A stretch of DNA of 64,000 nucleotides from Candidatus Hydrogenedentota bacterium (lineage in GTDB: Bacteria; Hydrogenedentota; Hydrogenedentia; Hydrogenedentales; JAEUWI01), in NCBI GenBank assembly GCA_016791475.1, contig JAEUWI010000013.1, positions 11,029 through 75,028 of the forward strand, given 5' to 3'. Below the pieces are notes generated by a model. The model ran no database searches. It was not told the DNA's origin and was given only the letters and a program-made list of their open reading frames with translations. This document shows, in pieces, positions 16,468-24,789 of the stretch; the stretch's first letter is position 1, and every line of letters begins with the position of its first letter. The position numbers and the translations under genes are program-made.

Positions 16468-16881
16468 ATGGCAAATTTCACAACCGAAGCAAAGGTGCGG
16501 CTTGCCGCACAAATCGACGACACGGCCATCGCCAGTACGGCCCTGATCGAAGCGAGCATCACCGAAGCCCACGAAGCGGTTCTGAGCGATTTGGACGATA
16601 CCATCGATCCGGAGGGTCCGCCCGACGCCCTTGTGCAGGGCGAGACCCTTCTTGCCGTATCAATCCTCCTGCGCGCCCTCGCTTCGCGCGATGCGGTGGA
16701 GCAGGTCGAGCTGCAAATCGGAGGCCAGCGCATCGGCGCGGGGCAACGCTTCGCATCGCTGATGACGGTGGCGCGGCAATTCGAGAAAGAAGGAGCCCGT
16801 ACTTTGGGCCCGTTCGCCGGGAAGCCCGCTGTCCTGCCGCCGGCCGACCTCACGGCAACCACGCCCGTGCTCGGCGTTTAG
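16468..16881 (+). CDS. Head-tail connector/adaptor-like protein
   Basis: This 137-aa, mostly helical protein begins MANFTTEAKVRLAAQIDD and contains ALIEASITEAHEAVLSDLDD and ETLLAVSILLRALASRDAVEQ. Size, helical content and position directly after the capsid gene fit the gp6/DUF1320-type adaptors that extend the portal ring. ATG 16468 has AAGGAG upstream; the frame runs back through the repeat to 16396. The name is by position and composition. Confidence 0.5.
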   Translation: MANFTTEAKVRLAAQIDDTAIASTALIEASITEAHEAVLSDLDDTIDPEGPPDALVQGETLLAVSILLRALASRDAVEQVELQIGGQRIGAGQRFASLMTVARQFEKEGARTLGPFAGKPAVLPPADLTATTPVLGV

Positions 16882-16912
16882 CGATAAATTCAAACGAAAG
16901 GGAGCAAGTCCT

Positions 16913-17596
16913 ATGGCGATCAGCGTAGGAAGCCAGGTCTTCGACGCCGCGACGACCGTGGCGCGGGAGGAATACGAGATAGTCGGCGGAAAGCAGTCTC
17001 GGGCCATACGGATCACCGGGGTGGTGCGCGGTAGCTCCAGTCTGGCGGAGCTGATCGAGACCCTGGACTCGATAGCCCGGTCCGCCTCGGAAACGGTGCC
17101 AGCCGAGGTATCTCTGCGCGAAGGCCGACGGCTCTTCGCGCGACGGGAGGCGTTTTCCCGGGAGCTGAGTCTCCGTTCACGCGTGGGCTGCTTCGTGCTC
17201 GATCTCCGCGCGGACGATGCGTGGGAGGAGTCCGCGGTCCTCCACGAGTCATCTTGGGAAATCGGCTTCTCGGGCGCCACGGTCGATCTATCCAACAGCG
17301 GCAACGTCGCGACCATGCCGGTGGTCACGTTGACGGCGGAAAGTGATCTGGAGCTGCCGACGCTTGGCGATGGCACGCGAGCGCTGACCTATCAGGGCAC
17401 GGTGCCCGGCGGCGCGAGCCTCCTGTTCGACGCCGCAACACGCCGCGTCCTGCTGGACGGTACGGACGTGACGCCCTACACCACCGGGGACTTTCCCCAG
17501 TTGGCGCCTGGAAACAACACGCTGGAATACACGGGCGATCCGAGTGGCGGCCACTTCGCCAGTGCGGTCGTTGCCTTTCGTGATCGGTGGTGGTGA
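16913..17596 (+). CDS. Distal-tail (Dit)-like protein
   Basis: This protein is 227 aa. The N-terminal half is predicted beta/alpha (YEIVGGKQSRAIRITGVVRG). The C-terminal section ends with a phage distal-tail galectin-like motif, LAPGNNTLEYTGDPSGGHFA followed by FRDRWW, typical of Dit proteins of siphophages. Dit forms the hexameric hub at the tail tip. The hub/nuclease gene begins three bases after the stop. No tail-tube or tape-measure gene lies between the connector and Dit, which is unusual for a long-tailed phage. Confidence 0.65.
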   Translation: MAISVGSQVFDAATTVAREEYEIVGGKQSRAIRITGVVRGSSSLAELIETLDSIARSASETVPAEVSLREGRRLFARREAFSRELSLRSRVGCFVLDLRADDAWEESAVLHESSWEIGFSGATVDLSNSGNVATMPVVTLTAESDLELPTLGDGTRALTYQGTVPGGASLLFDAATRRVLLDGTDVTPYTTGDFPQLAPGNNTLEYTGDPSGGHFASAVVAFRDRWW

Positions 17597-17598
17597 CG

Positions 17599-19338
17599 AT
17601 GCGGTACAGCGTAGAGATTTTCGATCGCGCCGGGCTGCGCGTGGGTAGTTTTGACCAAGTCCCGCTCCTCGAAATCGAGCGCAACGGGCCGGACGGCGTG
17701 GACCGTATCGAAGGGCTGCTGCCCCTTTCCCTCGACCGCTTCGGCGTGGGCTACACGGTTCAGGTTTCACTGGATGGCGTGCTTGGGGTTTCGGCACGGG
17801 TCGTGGAGTCGCGCCCGGCCTGGGGCGACACCCGGCGGCTCATCCTGGATCGGTATGTGGATTTTCAGGAATTGCTGGCCTTCGTGGCCGAGCGGGATCG
17901 AAGCGAGGAAAACCGGCGCGTCGCCCGGAGTTACAAGAATCAGCGCGTGGACGTCATGGTGCGCGACGTGCTCAACAGCACACTGGGTCCAGTGCGCTAT
18001 TCGGTGGCCCACGAGGGTTACCCCGATGGCGCGGAGCGTGAATATGGCAAGTTCGCCGCGCGCCGTGCCTGGACCGATGCGCTGGAGGTCGGCGGGATCA
18101 CCACGGGTCAGTGGGTGGATGCCGGCCGCATCGATCTGACCGGTGCGGAAGCTAAGGATGGCGATACCATCTCCGGGCTGGTGGTCGACGGCGTGGCCTG
18201 GCCCGATCTCCGCCTGATGATGATCGACTGTGAAGAAACGAGCCTGAACAGTCACGCGATAAAGCGCCACCCGGAGATCGCGGCGTGGACCTCGGACCAG
18301 TACGACCGGAGCGCCTACAAGCGCCGTGCCGACGATGCGAAGGCGCGCCTGCAGAACCTGCTGGACACGCGAGGCATCGACTATATCGAACTCAATCCCC
18401 ATCAGGATGCGAGCGGGGCCTTCGACGACCGCGTGGACGCTTACGGGCGCTACCTCGGGCTGGTTTATGGCGACGGACAGTGCTTCAACGCCGCGATGGT
18501 GGAAGAGGGCCATGCGGACGTGTATCTCTATGACGACGGCCGCTACCACGTTCCGGAAATGGCGCTGAAAGACTTCTACGCCTATGTCGGCCCCCATCAG
18601 GAATCGGTGGAGCCCTGCTCCACACTCGTGGGCGCCTTTGAGGCGCGGGGCGGCGCGCTCGAAGTATTGACGGCCCTCGCGGCGCTCGGTGGCGGTTATG
18701 TTTTTCGCCTGGATACGTTGGGCGTGGTCCACTTCCGGCGCGGCGATCGTGTGGACCAGGTGGTCACCCTCGATCCCGTGCGCACCGGCGTGGAGCTGGG
18801 TCATGATTTGCGCGGGCTGGTCAACCTCCTGCGCATTCAGGGCGACCCCATGCATGGCGGCGTGGATGGATACCACGCTGAGGACGACAGCATCGATGCG
18901 TTCGGTACGCATTTTCGTTACTTCGCTTACTTCGCTCTGAGCCAGGCGGATGACGCGGAACGACTGGCCGATGGGCTGCTGCGCGATCTCGCCTGGCCGG
19001 CGCGCGCGGGCAGGGCCGTCTTCCACCGGGGTGTGGCCGCGATTGATGTGGGTGCCTTGCTGGAATTTCGCGGTCCGGCCCTTGTGGAGCGGGACGCGCC
19101 CCTGACCGGTGTGTGGGGTGAAGCGCTGGGCGAGCGCCTCGTGGGCCGGGTGAACCGCGTGGTGCACCGGATTGCCGGAGAAAGCGTGGAGACCCGTCTC
19201 GATTTAACCTCACCCTTCCGCTCGGTGGCGAACCCGCTGAGCTTTATCACCCGCAGCCAGGACAGCCTATCGGCCTTCTTTCAGTTTCGCCTGGACGACG
19301 CGTCGATTGGCATGGACACGGGATTTCATCTCGACTAG
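17599..19338 (+). CDS. Tail hub protein with embedded staphylococcal-nuclease domain
   Basis: This protein is 579 aa from ATG 17599 (a GTG at 17587 is also possible). Residues 1-180 and about 345-579 look like a gp27/XkdQ-type tail hub or baseplate protein. Residues 185-315 form a thermonuclease (SNase) domain with the conserved set present: DGDTI (Asp189), RLMMIDCEE (Arg205, Asp210, Glu213) and DAYGRYLGLVY (Arg284), then NAAMVEEGHADVY. These match SNase Asp21, Arg35, Asp40, Glu43 and Arg87. SNases cut DNA and RNA with Ca2+. A nuclease at the tail tip could act on target-cell nucleic acid; that role is inferred. Confidence 0.82.
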   Translation: MRYSVEIFDRAGLRVGSFDQVPLLEIERNGPDGVDRIEGLLPLSLDRFGVGYTVQVSLDGVLGVSARVVESRPAWGDTRRLILDRYVDFQELLAFVAERDRSEENRRVARSYKNQRVDVMVRDVLNSTLGPVRYSVAHEGYPDGAEREYGKFAARRAWTDALEVGGITTGQWVDAGRIDLTGAEAKDGDTISGLVVDGVAWPDLRLMMIDCEETSLNSHAIKRHPEIAAWTSDQYDRSAYKRRADDAKARLQNLLDTRGIDYIELNPHQDASGAFDDRVDAYGRYLGLVYGDGQCFNAAMVEEGHADVYLYDDGRYHVPEMALKDFYAYVGPHQESVEPCSTLVGAFEARGGALEVLTALAALGGGYVFRLDTLGVVHFRRGDRVDQVVTLDPVRTGVELGHDLRGLVNLLRIQGDPMHGGVDGYHAEDDSIDAFGTHFRYFAYFALSQADDAERLADGLLRDLAWPARAGRAVFHRGVAAIDVGALLEFRGPALVERDAPLTGVWGEALGERLVGRVNRVVHRIAGESVETRLDLTSPFRSVANPLSFITRSQDSLSAFFQFRLDDASIGMDTGFHLD

Positions 19339-19352
19339 CAAAGGAGTGGCAC

Positions 19353-19874
19353 ATGGCCATCAAAGGGCTTTCCTACAACAAGACGATCTGGGCTTTCGAA
19401 GAACGCCCGGTTTCCAGCGCGAAGCTCAATCAGTGGGACGACCGTATCGAAGGCGCGCTCGAGGCGGCCTTTCTTTTGCTTAACCATGCATGGGGCGGGG
19501 GGGATGGTGTGCTGCACGGCCTGGGCAGCGGGGAACTCGCTGTGACTGCGACCTCGCCGCTGAGCCTTCGGGTGAGCGTGGGCACGGGCTACGCATTTAT
19601 CGACAGTAACCTTTTTCGATTGAAGGTAACGACCCAAACGCCCGATGTCGTGCCGCCCCTGAGCGACGGGCGTATCGACCTCGTGCAGGCCAATCTGGCC
19701 ACGTGGAGCATTTCGGTCAAAACCGGCGCCGAAGCGGCCAGCCCCTTGGCTCCGACGGCCGACGACGGGGCGATCCCCCTGGCCCGGCTGATGCTGCGTC
19801 CGGGAATGACCTCGATCAAGGACACCGACGATGCCGTGAACGGCTACGTGGTGGATGTGCGGAGTTTTCTCTGA
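19353..19874 (+). CDS. Baseplate/tail-appendage protein
   Basis: This protein is 173 aa. A helical N-terminus (SAKLNQWDDRIEGALEAAFLLLN) leads to a beta-rich part (GVLHGLGSGELAVTATSPLSLRVSVGTGYAFIDSNLFRL). This resembles N-terminal domains of upper baseplate or tail-fibre proteins that attach appendages to the tail tip. It starts 15 bp after the hub gene with AAAGGAG upstream. No receptor-binding domain is obvious, so another fibre subunit may be encoded elsewhere or the structure is reduced. Confidence 0.55.
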   Translation: MAIKGLSYNKTIWAFEERPVSSAKLNQWDDRIEGALEAAFLLLNHAWGGGDGVLHGLGSGELAVTATSPLSLRVSVGTGYAFIDSNLFRLKVTTQTPDVVPPLSDGRIDLVQANLATWSISVKTGAEAASPLAPTADDGAIPLARLMLRPGMTSIKDTDDAVNGYVVDVRSFL

Positions 19875-19880
19875 GTTGAT

Positions 19881-19935
19881 CAGACCAATCAGACGGATCC
19901 GACCGATCTGAGAACGTCCGGATTGGTCCGAACAG
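19881..19935. repeat. Nonamer-type repeat with weak hairpin
   Basis: CAGACCAAT, CAGACGGAT and CCGACCGAT run at 9-bp spacing, followed by a partial inverted copy (GATTGGTC). The element lies between the appendage stop and the leader of the last cluster gene. Confidence 0.75.
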
Positions 19936-19972
19936 ACTGTTCTCGTAAACCCAAAAACCAAGGAGGCAAAAA

Positions 19973-20320
19973 ATGGATATCGATCTGGGCATCACGCTGT
20001 TGGGCAGTGCGGTGGGCGCGGTGTGGGCGGGCTTCAAGTCGAGCGACGAGTATCAGCGCGTCCAGCGCCTGCGCTTTCGCAAGGCCCTGCTCGCGCTGGA
20101 AAGCGGCGTGGAGCGGACCTACCAGGCCTACGTGAAAGCGATCAAGGCCGGGCGCGCCGATGGCCGCCTGACGGAAGACGAAAAGGCGCGGGCACGATCC
20201 CTGGCGCGGACCCGGGCCATCGCCCTGGCGAAGGAGGCCGGGGTCGACTTGCTGCGCACCATCGGCGAAGACTACGTGGACGTGTGGATCGCGAAACTGG
20301 TGCAGAAGCGCAAGGGGTAG
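19973..20320 (+). CDS. Small cluster-terminal protein, holin-like
   Basis: This protein is 115 aa. A hydrophobic N-terminal segment (ITLLGSAVGAVWAGF) is followed by a charged helical region (RKALLALESGVERTYQAYVKA) and EAGVDLLRTIGEDYVDVWIAKLV. One membrane segment plus a basic amphipathic tail and the last position in a virion operon suggest a holin or membrane-anchoring protein. No endolysin gene is visible. AAGGAGG precedes the ATG. The function is a guess from layout. Confidence 0.4.
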   Translation: MDIDLGITLLGSAVGAVWAGFKSSDEYQRVQRLRFRKALLALESGVERTYQAYVKAIKAGRADGRLTEDEKARARSLARTRAIALAKEAGVDLLRTIGEDYVDVWIAKLVQKRKG

Positions 20321-20327
20321 CCGCCAA

Positions 20328-20547
20328 GGGGACTGTCCTGCACGAATAGTGACTCGGGCTGCTTGGGGTTTAGGTTGGCGTGAGGTTGTCTTCTCCGAGG
20401 AAGCAATTCTGCGCGTGCGGGACCGTCCCCCGTTTTTAACGCGCGGGACGGTCCCGAACGCCCGGCGAGCTTTGTCGCACTGGGGTGCGGATCATGAACC
20501 CGAGTTGCTGTGCGTTGTTGCAATGCCCTTGCGTTCAGGACAGTCCC
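20328..20547. repeat. Nested inverted repeat (GGGAC...GTCCC class)
   Basis: Outer 12-bp perfect arms are GGGACTGTCCTG (from 20329) and its complement at 20536-20547. Inside is a second 12-bp pair (20418-20429 with 20445-20456) based on GGGACCGTCCC. It starts 8 bp after the final virion-cluster gene. The layout resembles REP/MITE elements mobilised by REP-associated transposases; none is encoded in this window. Confidence 0.85.
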
Positions 20548-20648
20548 GTTAAAGCCTTGACGCGTTCCCTGTTCAGGGCGTAGGCTGAAGGTGTGTGCCG
20601 GTCTGGCGAGTTTAAGACTGGCCGTCTCAACGAAAGGAGGATAGTACC

Positions 20649-21191
20649 ATGTTGGAAGAGAGCCCCTTGCTGCACAAGCGCGTCTTGATGTTCGTGGGCG
20701 ATATCTACGAAGACCTGGAACTGTGGTACCCCAAGTTGCGGCTGGAAGAGGCCGGGGCCAAGGTGACCGTGGCGGGTCCCGAAGCCGGCGTGAAGTACGC
20801 GGGGAAGCACGGCTACCCGTGCGTGTCGGATGCACGGATCGACGACATGCTCGAAGCCGATTTTGACGGCCTGGTCGTGCCGGGCGGCTTCATGCCCGAT
20901 GTGCTCCGGCGCGACCCGGCGGTGCTGAAGCTGGTGGCCGATTTTCACGCGTCCGACAAACTCATCGCAGCCATCTGTCACGGCGGGTGGATTCCCATTT
21001 CCGCCAAGGTGTACAAGGGCGTTCGCGTGACGGGATCACCCGGCATCAAAGACGACCTGGAGAATGCGGGGGCAATCTTTGAGAACGCTTCCGTGGTGGT
21101 GGATCGGCACTTTGTGTCGAGCCGGCGCCCCGGCGACCTGCCCGACTTCTGCAAGGCGATCATTGCGGTGCTGGCATTGCAGGGGAAATAG
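20649..21191 (+). CDS. DJ-1/PfpI family protein
   Basis: This 180-aa protein has the DJ-1/PfpI fold. It has VLMFVGDIYEDLELWYP near the N-terminus (acidic residue E), LVVPGGFMPD, and the nucleophile elbow AAICHGGW (Cys followed by His). The nearest characterised types are PfpI/YhbO proteins linked to proteolysis, glyoxalase-III activity or stress protection. Typical length and a strong AAAGGAGG before the ATG support it. It is a single-gene transcript ending at the shared terminator at 21198-21232. Confidence 0.9.
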   Translation: MLEESPLLHKRVLMFVGDIYEDLELWYPKLRLEEAGAKVTVAGPEAGVKYAGKHGYPCVSDARIDDMLEADFDGLVVPGGFMPDVLRRDPAVLKLVADFHASDKLIAAICHGGWIPISAKVYKGVRVTGSPGIKDDLENAGAIFENASVVVDRHFVSSRRPGDLPDFCKAIIAVLALQGK

Positions 21192-21197
21192 TTTATC

Positions 21198-21232
21198 GGC
21201 AGGGCGCGCGTCAGCGCGCCCTGCCTTTTTTT
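21198..21232. terminator. Bidirectional terminator between convergent genes
   Basis: A perfect 12-bp GC-rich stem (21198-21209 with 21214-21225) has a GTCA loop and TTTTTTT on the + strand. It separates the DJ-1 gene from the convergent HTH regulator. Confidence 0.93.
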
Positions 21233-21608
21233 ACTTCACATCCTTGCGGATTGCGCCGATGATGCGCTCCATGTGGTTGAGGTAGTCCTTCAATACTTTC
21301 TTGCCCTCGCGCGTGATGGTGTACTCCGTCCGGGGCACACGGCCTTCGAAGCCTTTGGTGCAGGCGATATAGCCCGCTTCTTCCAGCTTGCGCGCGTGCA
21401 CGCTGAGGTTGCCGTCGGTCGTATCGAGGAGTTTCTTCAGCTCGGTGAAGGTGAGCCGGTCGTTCACGGCGAGGGCGCTGACCAGGGCCAGGCGGGTGCG
21501 CTCGTGGATGAGGCGGTTCAAGTTGACGGTCGTCTCCGTCTCCGCGGCGGAGACGGCCTTGGGCGCGCTTTTTGCCGTGCCCGTCTTGCGGGCGGTATTG
21601 CCTGCCAT
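21231..21608 (-). CDS. Winged-helix transcriptional regulator (HTH_34-like)
   Basis: This 125-aa protein has a Lys/Ala-rich N-terminal tail (1-28) and a winged helix: IHERTRLALVSALAVNDRLT, FTELKKLLDTTDGNLSVHAR as recognition region, and a wing with GRVPRTEYTIT. This is the PF13601 type, commonly paired with a small membrane protein, as here. It probably represses its own operon. It follows the membrane-protein gene on the same strand, 64 bp after that stop. The effector is unknown. Confidence 0.85.
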   Translation of the reverse strand: MAGNTARKTGTAKSAPKAVSAAETETTVNLNRLIHERTRLALVSALAVNDRLTFTELKKLLDTTDGNLSVHARKLEEAGYIACTKGFEGRVPRTEYTITREGKKVLKDYLNHMERIIGAIRKDVK

Positions 21609-21672
21609 GGTGATGTTTCCTTTCTGATTGGACGCCTTTATGCGATGAATCGGTATGAAAGGGAAGTGATGC

Positions 21673-22332
21673 TCAGCCGCCGTAGCGGCGCCAGACGATC
21701 ACTCCGGTTACGATATGCATTCCGCCGAAGCCTATGGCGAGGGCGGCTTCCCCCACAACATCGGGATAGGTAAAGGGATTTGGTCCCCACAGGGCCCAGA
21801 AAAACGCAACGGCGCCGAGGGCCATCATGGTCGCGCCCATGATGGGCAGCACGCGCACCGAGAGCGCACCGCCCGCGACCACACCGGCGCCGTAGAGCAG
21901 CAGCCACATGCCGGGCAGGAAAGCGTTCAGCGCGAGTTCGTAGAACATTTCTGTGAGAAACACACCGGCGAGCACGGCGGGGGCCAGATTCAGGGCGAAG
22001 CGCCGCGCGGCCCGGGTCACGCTGGGCTGGTCGAGGGCGCGCATCTTCCACACCATCGTCGCCAGGCCCGATAGACAGCCCGCCAGGGCCCAGGCCAGCC
22101 AGCAGTACATCCACCATTCTCGCGACGGGTAAAGGCGGGCGACATGACCGCCGCCGAGGGCTATGAGTCCCATGACGATCATGCCCTTGCCCGAGATCCC
22201 GGTAAAAGGCGTGGAGCGCTCCATGGCCTCGCGAATGAAGGAGAGATTCTCCATGGCGCGCTCATGGAGGGCGATGGGGGCTTCATCTTCAAACTCTTCC
22301 ACGGCGCATCCTTCCTGTAATTCGACACCCAT
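21673..22332 (-). CDS. Membrane protein paired with the HTH regulator
   Basis: This 219-aa protein has a cytoplasmic N-terminal tail (1-48) that includes EDEAPIALHERAMENLSFIREAME, then about six transmembrane helices. Nothing catalytic is recognisable. Genes of this layout commonly sit directly upstream of PF13601 regulators. The pair is probably one operon in which the membrane protein senses or is the regulated target. The start at 22332 gives the full tail; its ribosome-binding site is weak. Confidence 0.7.
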   Translation of the reverse strand: MGVELQEGCAVEEFEDEAPIALHERAMENLSFIREAMERSTPFTGISGKGMIVMGLIALGGGHVARLYPSREWWMYCWLAWALAGCLSGLATMVWKMRALDQPSVTRAARRFALNLAPAVLAGVFLTEMFYELALNAFLPGMWLLLYGAGVVAGGALSVRVLPIMGATMMALGAVAFFWALWGPNPFTYPDVVGEAALAIGFGGMHIVTGVIVWRRYGG

Positions 22333-22420
22333 AGTTTAACTTGAAAGTTCTTGCTGCCGCAAAGAGTTGACCGTGCCAGCGTTATTGACGTTGTTGTCTT
22401 TCGTCCGGGATGTAGCGCTG

Positions 22421-23041
22421 CTACGAATTGGCCATAGACTGCATGACGTCTCGAAGGGCGACAGCGCCGTGGGGTGTGAGGAACCAGGCGAGTACACCGA
22501 TATTCGCGAAGACGGTAAGCCAGAATACAAGCTGGAAGGACGTCTTGCTGGACTTGTGGCGAAAAACCTGTTGGGCAATCAGCGCGCCCGGCCAACCTCC
22601 GACAATGCCCAGGAGGTGCAGGGTTCTCTCCGCAGTTCGCCACTGATTCTTCCTCGCGGCGGCTTTGTCCTGCCAATATGCGAGAAACGTGATACCACTG
22701 GCGATCAGGTAGACATCCAGTATGACCAGCGGGAGCTGGCCTGCCACGGTCAACAGCCCGACGATGGTCAGCGCGATGGCGGCGAGCAGCAGAAGCGGGG
22801 CAGAAATCGAGGCGGCGGGAGTCTGGACAGCAAATCGCTCGCGACGTACACGCGTTGCCCGTGGCCTGCCACGGTCGTCTTCGCCCAGCTCAAAGGGCAC
22901 AGGGTCGCCGGGCCGCGGTCGAATCAGGCTGTCGGGGAATGCCTTGATATGGACGAAGATTTGGGGCCCGCCGTTGTCGGGCGTGATAAAGCCGTAGCCC
23001 TGGTCGTCCTTCCAGGTGGTGATGGTGCCTTCGAGTCGCAT
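22421..23041 (-). CDS. Cold-shock domain fused to DUF1294 membrane domain
   Basis: This protein is 206 aa. Residues 1-66 form a cold-shock domain (GTITTWKDDQGYGFITPDNG, IFVHIKAF) with the RNP1-like GYGFI and RNP2-like FVHI motifs. Residues 78-200 form the DUF1294 module with three to four membrane helices and the characteristic YWQDKAAARKNQWRTAERTLHLL loop. The fusion is known in many bacteria and tethers a nucleic-acid-binding domain to the membrane. It is a single gene with no close operon partner. Confidence 0.92.
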   Translation of the reverse strand: MRLEGTITTWKDDQGYGFITPDNGGPQIFVHIKAFPDSLIRPRPGDPVPFELGEDDRGRPRATRVRRERFAVQTPAASISAPLLLLAAIALTIVGLLTVAGQLPLVILDVYLIASGITFLAYWQDKAAARKNQWRTAERTLHLLGIVGGWPGALIAQQVFRHKSSKTSFQLVFWLTVFANIGVLAWFLTPHGAVALRDVMQSMANS

Positions 23042-23103
23042 GTGGGATTCCTGTGGAGAATGTCGAGATGGGGCTATGCAAGGGCGTCATGCGTTGTCAG
23101 GTT

Positions 23104-24012
23104 CTACTCCGCGGGATTGAGGATGGGGTCGAGACGCCTGACGACGGATCGGATTGCAAAGTAAAAGAGCAGGGCGAATACACAAAGAACGGCGAGGCCC
23201 GCAAGGGCCTTGATCCACTGTTTTATTTCTTGCGCAGCATAGGCTTTCCGGTATTGGGCGAGCTTCTCATCAAGACCCGCCGTGTCGTGGTATCCGTACT
23301 CTCTTGAAAGCTTCAGAAGTTCGATCGCGGGGCCGGGCGATTTGGTGTTCGCCTCCAATGCGGCGAAACTGTAAAGCAGATCGGCAACCACCGGATCCTC
23401 CGGCTTGACGAAAAGCATGCGCTCACCCAACTGAAAGTGCAGGGCCTTCATCCAACTTTGGGCCAATTCCATCGTGGGCCAGACCGTGTGGTCGTCATTC
23501 ACGGGCAAAATTGGACTGGCTTTGAGATAGTCGGGGTTGCTTTCCATCGCAATCCTGGCTTCCAGGATCTTCTTGTGGAGCCACTCCGTACCTTGGTGGG
23601 AGTCTTTGTTGCGCTTGACGCCCTCTGAAATCCATCGGAGTGCATTCTTGTTGTCGCCCGCAAGCTCGTAGGCCGTTCCGAGATTGGCGGCGGTGCCGTA
23701 GTGGCCTGGGTGGGTGGTTTCGATGGCCTGGAGCTTTTCGATCGCGGCGTTGTAGTTTCCAGAATAGATGTCGCGCACGGCTTCGTGCTGGGAGGCAACG
23801 AACGCCGCGTCCAAGTCGGCAGAATAAACTTGACCGTTTTTCGGACCTACAAGTTTGTCTGAAGGCTGGGCGTCCATCTGATCGCGGAGAAACTCCACGG
23901 GTGATTGGCCGGTGTCCAATTGGTATTCCTCCTCGAAGGAATAGCTTTCATTGATGCAGGCGATGGCGGGAATGGCCACGAAAAGGAGAATGGTGAAAGT
24001 GATCTTTCTCAT
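23104..24012 (-). CDS. Exported TPR protein with C-terminal membrane anchor (paralogue 1)
   Basis: This 302-aa protein starts MRKITFTILLFVAIPAIACINES, a signal peptide ending in a lipobox-like AIAC. Central residues carry TPR-like helices (AIEKLQAIETTHPGHYGTAA, AYELAGDNKNALRWISEGV). A transmembrane helix lies near the C-terminus (LAGLAVLCVFALLFYFAI). ATG 24012 is chosen because a GGGGCACCCC leader also precedes its paralogues. It is closely related to the gene at 25047-25958 and to a remnant at 24123-24293. The function is unknown; it may scaffold an envelope complex. Confidence 0.8.
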   Translation of the reverse strand: MRKITFTILLFVAIPAIACINESYSFEEEYQLDTGQSPVEFLRDQMDAQPSDKLVGPKNGQVYSADLDAAFVASQHEAVRDIYSGNYNAAIEKLQAIETTHPGHYGTAANLGTAYELAGDNKNALRWISEGVKRNKDSHQGTEWLHKKILEARIAMESNPDYLKASPILPVNDDHTVWPTMELAQSWMKALHFQLGERMLFVKPEDPVVADLLYSFAALEANTKSPGPAIELLKLSREYGYHDTAGLDEKLAQYRKAYAAQEIKQWIKALAGLAVLCVFALLFYFAIRSVVRRLDPILNPAE

Positions 24013-24122
24013 GGGGTGCCCCTTAAGTGCGTTGGCAGGTGAATTGTCTTGACCTCTTGAGCCGGAGGATCTGTCGAATTGATGTCCCAATATCGCAGGA
24101 AGGTCCATGTATCGGCCCCAGT

Positions 24123-24293
24123 TCATCCTGCGAGGTCTGCTCCGTAAAGCGGAACGGTTCGCATTCCCACGGAGACCGTGGGACCGAGCGACGGATATAT
24201 TCGAAGCAGGCACTTGAGATTGATACAGGCGTCGACCTGAGTGGCGGAAAGGATGATGACCACCAGTAGAAGCGTCAACAAGACTGTTTTCAC
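24123..24293 (-). pseudogene. Remnant of a third TPR paralogue (N-terminus only)
   Basis: A GTG start after a GGGGGCATCCC leader, like those of the two flanking paralogues, begins VKTVLLTLLLVVIILSATQV. It continues DACINLKC, the same signal peptide plus ACIN junction seen in paralogue 1. After about 20 more codons the frame enters a dispersed repeat (24139-24188) and stops; nothing of the TPR body follows. It is most simply a gene truncated at the repeat, although a small expressed peptide cannot be excluded. Confidence 0.7.
24139..24188. repeat. Dispersed hairpin repeat, copy 1 (Ccacgg type)
   Basis: About 50 bp containing TCCGTAAAGCGGAACGG and CCCACGGAGACCGTGGGA; it is closely similar to 56901-56951 and, inverted, to 56748-56798. 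It coincides with the break of the TPR remnant. Confidence 0.85.
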
Positions 24294-24454
24294 GGGATGC
24301 CCCCAATGTGTGCTAGTAAATAGGTTGCCTTGCGCTATTGAGCGTACAGGATTCGGTTGGAAAGATTCATCCTGCGTGTTGTAGCGTACCCGTGCGGGCG
24401 TTGGGAGTCGCCAAACTCCATGTCTCACTGGCGCAGGTCCCTTATTCCAGGAAG

Positions 24455-24690
24455 GCGCGCCAACGTGGGTTGGGCTTCCAGCCTGACCATGGTTTTAATT
24501 TTTCCCTGGTTGACCTTGCGCTTTTCGTTGGGCTCTGGTTCATGAAACAGTGGAAGGGGCTACTGCAATTCAAGGAGAGTTTTTGGTCAGGCTGGAAGCC
24601 TAACCCACGTTGGTGCGCGATCAAATTGGAAGTCGTGATGCAAGGCCGTGGGACGCTGTATTGGTCGGGGGAGCTGCGGAAGCCGGGCTT
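24455..24690. repeat. Palindromic element, copy 1
   Basis: 27-bp arms at 24462-24488 and 24585-24611 are inverted copies with one mismatch (core GGGCTTCCAGCCTGACC). About 95 bp lie between, and a tail of similarity runs to about 24690. A second copy begins near 24790. No open reading frame inside is convincing. Confidence 0.92.
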
Positions 24691-24789
24691 TTCGTGGTGG
24701 GTGTGTTGGAGGAGTTCGCCCATGTCCTTCGCCGGGCGCTCGGGATAGGTGAAGTGCGAGGCTTGGCCTGGGCATGTTTCGATTTTCGA

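Noticed and set aside
11222-20650. Prophage attachment sites around the virion cluster
   Set aside because: No tRNA gene, integrase or matching direct repeats were found at the cluster ends. The inverted repeat at 20328-20547 has relatives elsewhere unrelated to the cluster.
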